Shown: one piece after another, positions 32,500-36,394 of the stretch
How the letters are laid out: each line of letters begins with the position of its first letter
How positions within the stretch are numbered: position 1 is the stretch's first letter
From: an uncultured Lentisphaeria bacterium
GTDB lineage: Bacteria; Verrucomicrobiota; Lentisphaeria; Victivallales; Victivallaceae
Assembly (NCBI GenBank): GCA_949298075.1
Contig: CASFVA010000050.1
Span: forward strand, 1 to 36,394
Direction: 5' to 3'
Length of the DNA: 36,394 nucleotides
Position numbers and translations under genes: made by a program
Notes under the pieces: model-generated
What the model was told of the DNA's origin: nothing
The model's database searches: none
What the model saw: only the letters and a program-made list of their open reading frames with translations

Positions 32500-33594
32500 T
32501 CACCTCCCGGCAGCCTGCTGGATGAAAGCGGCGATTTCCCGGCGGAAGCGCTCACGTCCGAATCGGGCCGCCTGCATGACCAGTGTTTCGGTTTTCCAGC
32601 TGGTGCCTTCGCAGAGTTCGAGCGCGGCGGCCAGACTGTCGGCGGTCGGTTTCGAAAAGAAAACTCCGGTTTCTCCGGACTTGACCGTTTCCAGCGCGCC
32701 GCCCGCCTCAAACGCCACCACCGGAGTGCCCGATGCCTGCGCTTCCAGCGGCACAATGCCGAAATCCTCGACTCCGGGAAAGAGCAAAGCCCGGGCTCCG
32801 GCATAGAGGCTGCGCAGCCGCCAGCGGTCCGCCCGCCCTTCAAAAACAATGTTTTTGTTTCCGGCCGCCATCCGTTTCAGTTCCCCGGCTGCTTCACCGT
32901 CGCCCACCAGCACCAGTTTGCGGTTGAGCCGCAGACAGGCCGCTACCGCCAGGTCGGGCCGTTTGTAGCCGGTGAGCTGGCCGACAAACAGATAATAGTC
33001 GCCTTTGGGAGCCGCTGCCGGAGAGAAGGCTTCGGTGTCCACCGGCGGATGGATCACCGCCGATTCCCGACCGTACAGCCGCCGGATCCGGTCAGCCACA
33101 AAGCGGCTGTTGGCGATGAAATAATCGACTTTGTCGGCGGACGCCAGGTCGTAGCGGCGCAGGTATTTGGTGAAAAGCTTCATGCCGAGTTTACCGCCCC
33201 AGCCGGCCCGGGCGTAGTAGTCGGCGTACATGTCCCACAAATACCGCATCGGAGTGTGGCAGTAGCAGACGTGCACCGCGCCCGGGGCTTTTTCCACCCC
33301 TTTGACCGGACCGGATTCGCTCGAAAGAATCAGGTCGTAGTCATGCAGATCCCAGCGTCTGAGCGCCATCGGCATCAGCGGCAGGTATTTCTGACAGCCG
33401 CGACGGGCGCCCGGCAGACGGCCGATGAAACTCTCAACGACCCGGTGCCCGCCGAACGGCATGGCCGCCACCGCCGGATTCCAGGCGTGCGTGTAGATGT
33501 CGGCCCGGGGATACAGCGCGCAGAATTCGGCCAGAACGTTTTCACCGCCGCGCATATTGGTCAGCCAGTAGTGGAGTAAAGCAACTTTGGACAT
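32500..33594 (-). CDS. Glycosyltransferase family 4 (mannosyltransferase-like)
   Basis: The product has 364 residues and GT-B fold. The N-terminal half has MRGGENVLAEFCALYPRADIYTHA and CYCHTPMRYLWDMYADYY, typical of WbaZ-like mannosyl/rhamnosyltransferases. The C-terminal half has FVGQLTGYKRPDLAVAA and the donor-binding E-x7-E region PGVEDFGIVPLEAQASGTPVV. It probably adds a sugar to an O-antigen or capsule repeat on the cytoplasmic face. The start is ATG 33594, ten bases after the preceding GT4 stop; the longer in-frame extension to 33651 overlaps that gene. Confidence 0.9.
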   Translation of the reverse strand: MSKVALLHYWLTNMRGGENVLAEFCALYPRADIYTHAWNPAVAAMPFGGHRVVESFIGRLPGARRGCQKYLPLMPMALRRWDLHDYDLILSSESGPVKGVEKAPGAVHVCYCHTPMRYLWDMYADYYARAGWGGKLGMKLFTKYLRRYDLASADKVDYFIANSRFVADRIRRLYGRESAVIHPPVDTEAFSPAAAPKGDYYLFVGQLTGYKRPDLAVAACLRLNRKLVLVGDGEAAGELKRMAAGNKNIVFEGRADRWRLRSLYAGARALLFPGVEDFGIVPLEAQASGTPVVAFEAGGALETVKSGETGVFFSKPTADSLAAALELCEGTSWKTETLVMQAARFGRERFRREIAAFIQQAAGR

Positions 33595-33604
33595 GGTAAT
33601 TCCC

Positions 33605-34690
33605 TTATAGTTCAGCCCGGCCGCGTCCGACGGCACGATAAAGCGCGTCATGCGCCGCGGCCATGGCGGTCACGTTATAATGTTCGGCAACGGTTTTACG
33701 CCAGACCCGTCCCAGTGCGGGCAGCGAGGCGTAAAGTTTTTCATCCGCCAGCAGCGCGGCGAACGCGGCCGCATCCCCGGCCGGAAACAGCCGGCCGTCG
33801 CAGCCGTCGGAAATCAGCGAAGCGACGCCCGGAACGGCGGCGCCGATCACCGGCACTCCGCAGACGCCGGCCTCCAGGGCAATCAGCGGCAGTCCCTCCC
33901 TGCGCGATGGCAGCAGCAGCGCATCCGCCAGCGGCAGGAAACGCCGGGCCCCGGCCCGTCCGCCGCAGAAGATCACGAGATCGTCCAGCCGGGCCGTCCT
34001 GACTTCAGCCCGGCAGGGCTCCAGCATCTGCCCGTCGCCGATCAGTACGATGAGAGCGCCGGCTTTCCGCAGCGGCTCCGCCGCGGCCTCAACGGCGGCG
34101 ATCAGGGTGTCATGGCCTTTGAGAAGTTCAAAACGGGCGATCATCATCAGGCAGCGGCGATGCGGAGGCAGTTGAAGTTCATCCTGCAGAGCGCCGGGAT
34201 CCGCATCCGGAAAACCATCGAGCTCAACGCCGTTGGGAATCCGGACCAGGTTGGTCAGCCGGTAGTGGCGCTCAAGCCACTCCTGGTCCTCGGCGGTGAG
34301 CACAACATTGGCCGCCGCTGCCGAAAACAGCCGGCGCTCCAGGGTTCGGCGCAGCATGCCCCGCACCGCATTGACCGGTCCGGAACCGAATTCAAATTTC
34401 CGGGAATGCACACCGTGAATGGTGTTGACGACCGGTACGTCCGCCGGAGCCCGCAGCGTAGCCAGCGGCCTCAGATGGTGGCAGTGGATCAGATCGAATC
34501 CGGCCAGTTCCCGCCGCGACGGAGTCTTGCGGACGGTTCGGACATTGGGCAGGGATTCCAGCGCCGGCAGCGTGCCGCCGCCGGCGGCGAACACGGTAAA
34601 GCGGTGTTGCGGCAGGTGCGCGGCCAGCAGCCGGATGCATTCCGGACCTCCGCCGAGCGCCAGACGATCAGTCAGCATGGCAATATTCAT
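33605..34690 (-). CDS. Glycosyltransferase family 4
   Basis: The product has 361 residues and GT-B fold. It begins MNIAMLTDRLALGGGPECIRLLAAHL, with a glycine loop for the acceptor side. LIHCHHLRPLATLRA, the IPNGVELDGF hinge, MMIARFELLKGHDTLIAAV, LIGDGQ and the donor-binding LPSRREGLPLIALEAGVCGVPVIG (E-x7-E) follow. The family uses nucleotide-activated sugars; the specific sugar is unknown. An AGGA site precedes the ATG, and the gene starts eight bases after the GT2 stop. It is the third gene of the flippase-GT2-GT4-GT4 run. Confidence 0.92.
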   Translation of the reverse strand: MNIAMLTDRLALGGGPECIRLLAAHLPQHRFTVFAAGGGTLPALESLPNVRTVRKTPSRRELAGFDLIHCHHLRPLATLRAPADVPVVNTIHGVHSRKFEFGSGPVNAVRGMLRRTLERRLFSAAAANVVLTAEDQEWLERHYRLTNLVRIPNGVELDGFPDADPGALQDELQLPPHRRCLMMIARFELLKGHDTLIAAVEAAAEPLRKAGALIVLIGDGQMLEPCRAEVRTARLDDLVIFCGGRAGARRFLPLADALLLPSRREGLPLIALEAGVCGVPVIGAAVPGVASLISDGCDGRLFPAGDAAAFAALLADEKLYASLPALGRVWRKTVAEHYNVTAMAAAHDALYRAVGRGRAEL

Positions 34691-34698
34691 AAATAATC

Positions 34699-35613
34699 CT
34701 ACATGGTTGCCAGCAGCAGCAGATTGCGGCGCCAGGTGTTTTTCAGAAAACGGCGACTCAGGGCGGTTCGGCGCCGGGCGAAGAACCCTTGATGCTCCAT
34801 GGCTGCATAGGCGGCGATGACCGCCCGGTTTTCCGCGGAAAGGCGGGGATCGCGCCCAAGGTGTTCAAGCAGAGCGCGGGCCTGCCGGACGCCCGCGAGG
34901 AATGCCTGTCTGCCGTCGCGCAGCTTCCGCAGCATGGCGCGGGGCGAAGCCGAGGCCGCCCCCATGACGTTGCCGCCATGCTGGCGGTAGAGCACCGTCC
35001 GCTCCGGACAGAATGCGATGCCGCCGAGCGCTGCCGCGCACAAAGCCACCCAGCAGTCGTGCATCAGTGCTTCCGGAGCGATCGGCAGCGCCGCCTCGCG
35101 CAGGGCGCGGTTGAACAGCATGGTGTTGCCGCCGATGATGTTCTGGGTCAGCAGCTGAGCGAGTTCGGTCCGTCCGGGGTCGAAGTTCTGAAACCGCATC
35201 GAGGAGTCGCAGATAACCCGCAGATTGCGGTCCACAATGGTTTCATCAGTGAATATCAGCGCCGGAGTGTCGGAGTTTTCCGGAAAGTTGCGATGGAAAC
35301 ACTCCAGCGACACGGCAATTTTGTCCGGCTTCCAGATGTCGTCGTGGTCGGAAAACATCACGAAATCCGCGTCGGAGGCAGCCAGCAGCCGGGCGAAGTT
35401 TTCCGCTGAGCGGTAACGCCGTTCCCCGGGGAGGATTTGGAAACGTCCGGGATGGTGTCCGGCATATTCGCTGAGCAGCTCCGGCGTACCGTCCCGGGAA
35501 CCGCCGTCGCCGATGATGATCCGAAAATCAGAATGATTCTGGTTCAGGATCGAATCCAGTTGCTCCCGCAGAAATTCCTGCGAATTATAAGTGGCCAGCA
35601 GAATGTCAATCAT
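34699..35613 (-). CDS. Glycosyltransferase family 2
   Basis: The product has 304 residues and GT-A fold. It starts MIDILLATYNSQEFLREQLDSIL and continues with IIIGDGGSRDGT and the metal-binding DHDDIW (D-x-D-type) near residue 94. IIGGNTMLFNRAL and MHDCWVALCAAALGG follow. This pattern is typical of rhamnosyl-type transferases of O-antigen clusters. The first codons overlap the end of the upstream flippase gene by eight bases, so the two are translationally coupled. Confidence 0.92.
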   Translation of the reverse strand: MIDILLATYNSQEFLREQLDSILNQNHSDFRIIIGDGGSRDGTPELLSEYAGHHPGRFQILPGERRYRSAENFARLLAASDADFVMFSDHDDIWKPDKIAVSLECFHRNFPENSDTPALIFTDETIVDRNLRVICDSSMRFQNFDPGRTELAQLLTQNIIGGNTMLFNRALREAALPIAPEALMHDCWVALCAAALGGIAFCPERTVLYRQHGGNVMGAASASPRAMLRKLRDGRQAFLAGVRQARALLEHLGRDPRLSAENRAVIAAYAAMEHQGFFARRRTALSRRFLKNTWRRNLLLLATM

Positions 35614-36394
35614 CGCGTTTCACCATGGGCATGGTCAGGCTTCGGCAGATAAACCATTGCTGGCGGCGGCTTTCCTGCGAACAGAACGTGAGCACCAGAA
35701 ATTGCACCAGCGCATTGGCGGGCAGGCTCCAGACCGCTCCGGCCAGTCCCCAGGTGCGGCTCAGCAGCCAGGTCAGCCCCGCCGCACTCACCGCTCCTCC
35801 GATCGCCTGCACGAACAGCAGCGACTGCTGGCCGCGCACGACGCACCAGCGGGAAAAAACCATGAACACCGCGTTGAGCGGCAGCGCCAGCATGGCGATC
35901 CAGAGCAGACGCCCCGATTCCGCATAGCGCGAACCGTAAAAAAGCGTAATGACCGGTTCGCCCAGTAAAAATGCCACCGCGACGGCCAGCATGCCGCCCC
36001 AGAAGGCCGCCGCGTACAGCCGGCCCAGCCGCAGCTCGAACAGACCGGGCCGGTCCGCCGCCGTGATTATCGCCGGGAACAGCGACAGGGCCAGTACCTC
36101 CGGAAAGATCAGCGAACAGGTCAGCAGCTTGGCGGTCACAGCGTAAAAACCGACGCTTTCATCGGAACAGACCGCCTTGAGAATCAGATAACCCGCGTTG
36201 GCCGCGATGCCGGTGAGCACCATCTGGGCGAAAATCCAGCCGGACCGGCTCAGAAGTTCCCGCATTTTCCGCAGAGAGCCGCACCACAGCAGAATCGAAC
36301 CGAATTCGCGCCGGAAAACCAGCAGTTTGCCTGCCGCCGCGCTCAGCACAATGGCGCTGTTGGTCACGGCAAAGAAATACAAACTGAATTTGAA
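35606..36394 (-). CDS. Polysaccharide flippase (Wzx-like), C-terminal part
   Basis: The frame is open to the window edge, so the 5' end is missing; 262 residues are visible. They hold about seven hydrophobic segments, including LVFR..., GWIFAQMVLTGIAANAGYLILKA, LLTCSLIFPEVLALSLFPAI, AAFWGGMLAVAVAFLLGEPVI and LLWIAMLALPLNAVFMVF, with few charged residues between them. This matches the C-terminal half of MATE-superfamily lipid-linked oligosaccharide flippases (Wzx/MurJ-like). The neighbouring glycosyltransferases support Wzx. The apparent first codon in the window is TTG inside a helix and is not a start. Exact family is likely rather than certain. Confidence 0.8.
   Translation of the reverse strand, partial: FKFSLYFFAVTNSAIVLSAAAGKLLVFRREFGSILLWCGSLRKMRELLSRSGWIFAQMVLTGIAANAGYLILKAVCSDESVGFYAVTAKLLTCSLIFPEVLALSLFPAIITAADRPGLFELRLGRLYAAAFWGGMLAVAVAFLLGEPVITLFYGSRYAESGRLLWIAMLALPLNAVFMVFSRWCVVRGQQSLLFVQAIGGAVSAAGLTWLLSRTWGLAGAVWSLPANALVQFLVLTFCSQESRRQQWFICRSLTMPMVKRDD

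Overview
The window is GC-rich, densely packed chromosomal DNA from a Gram-negative bacterium. Evidence for an outer membrane includes a heptosyltransferase, an LptF/LptG-type permease, an MlaA-type lipoprotein and an O-antigen/capsule-like cluster. The heparinase II/III-like lyases, Opp-type transporters and several unusual gene fusions would suit a PVC-superphylum glycan degrader such as Lentisphaerota (Victivallis-like). That placement is an inference from gene content; no rRNA gene is present to test it.

Layout. (1) 1-9187, plus strand: one long apparent operon. It holds the C-terminal end of a heparinase II/III-like lyase, a small secreted protein that duplicates the lyase's last domain, a cytoplasmic M14-type metallopeptidase, an ABC substrate-binding protein fused to its DppB-type permease, a DppC-type permease, and OppD and OppF ATPases. 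It closes with a clear intrinsic terminator. (2) 9219-13016: a short GH2 enzyme with beta-glucuronidase hallmarks on the plus strand. Convergent to it, across a shared terminator, are a Gfo/Idh/MocA oxidoreductase and an IclR-family regulator. (3) 13013-15121, minus: an MlaA lipoprotein domain fused to an alpha/beta hydrolase, translationally coupled to the IclR gene. (4) 15291-22783: housekeeping genes. These are an RpiB-GlyA fusion, serS, a homocysteine methyltransferase-MTHFR fusion, a small exported protein and glnS. A 30-bp direct repeat lies between serS and the MTHFR fusion. (5) 22896-23354: rnpB (RNase P RNA, class A) with a well-formed promoter. (6) 23529-31554, plus: metallophosphoesterase, heptosyltransferase, unknown exported protein, LptF/G permease, a membrane-anchored oligopeptide-type binding protein with a coiled-coil stalk, and a second heparinase II/III-like lyase. 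(7) 31576-36394, minus: flippase (partial), GT2, two GT4 enzymes, hot-dog thioesterase and QueH.

How the genes may work together. Both lyases sit beside family 5 (oligopeptide-type) binding proteins, and one is in the same operon as a full Opp transporter. A cytoplasmic beta-glucuronidase-like enzyme and an oxidoreductase follow. The simplest reading is depolymerisation of a uronic-acid-containing glycan outside the cytoplasm, import of the oligomers through an Opp-type ABC importer, then intracellular trimming. The M14 peptidase suggests that the imported material may carry an acyl-amino acid or peptide part. The strongest candidates for something undescribed are the SBP-permease fusion operon with its duplicated secreted lyase domain, the MlaA-alpha/beta hydrolase fusion, and the RpiB-GlyA fusion.
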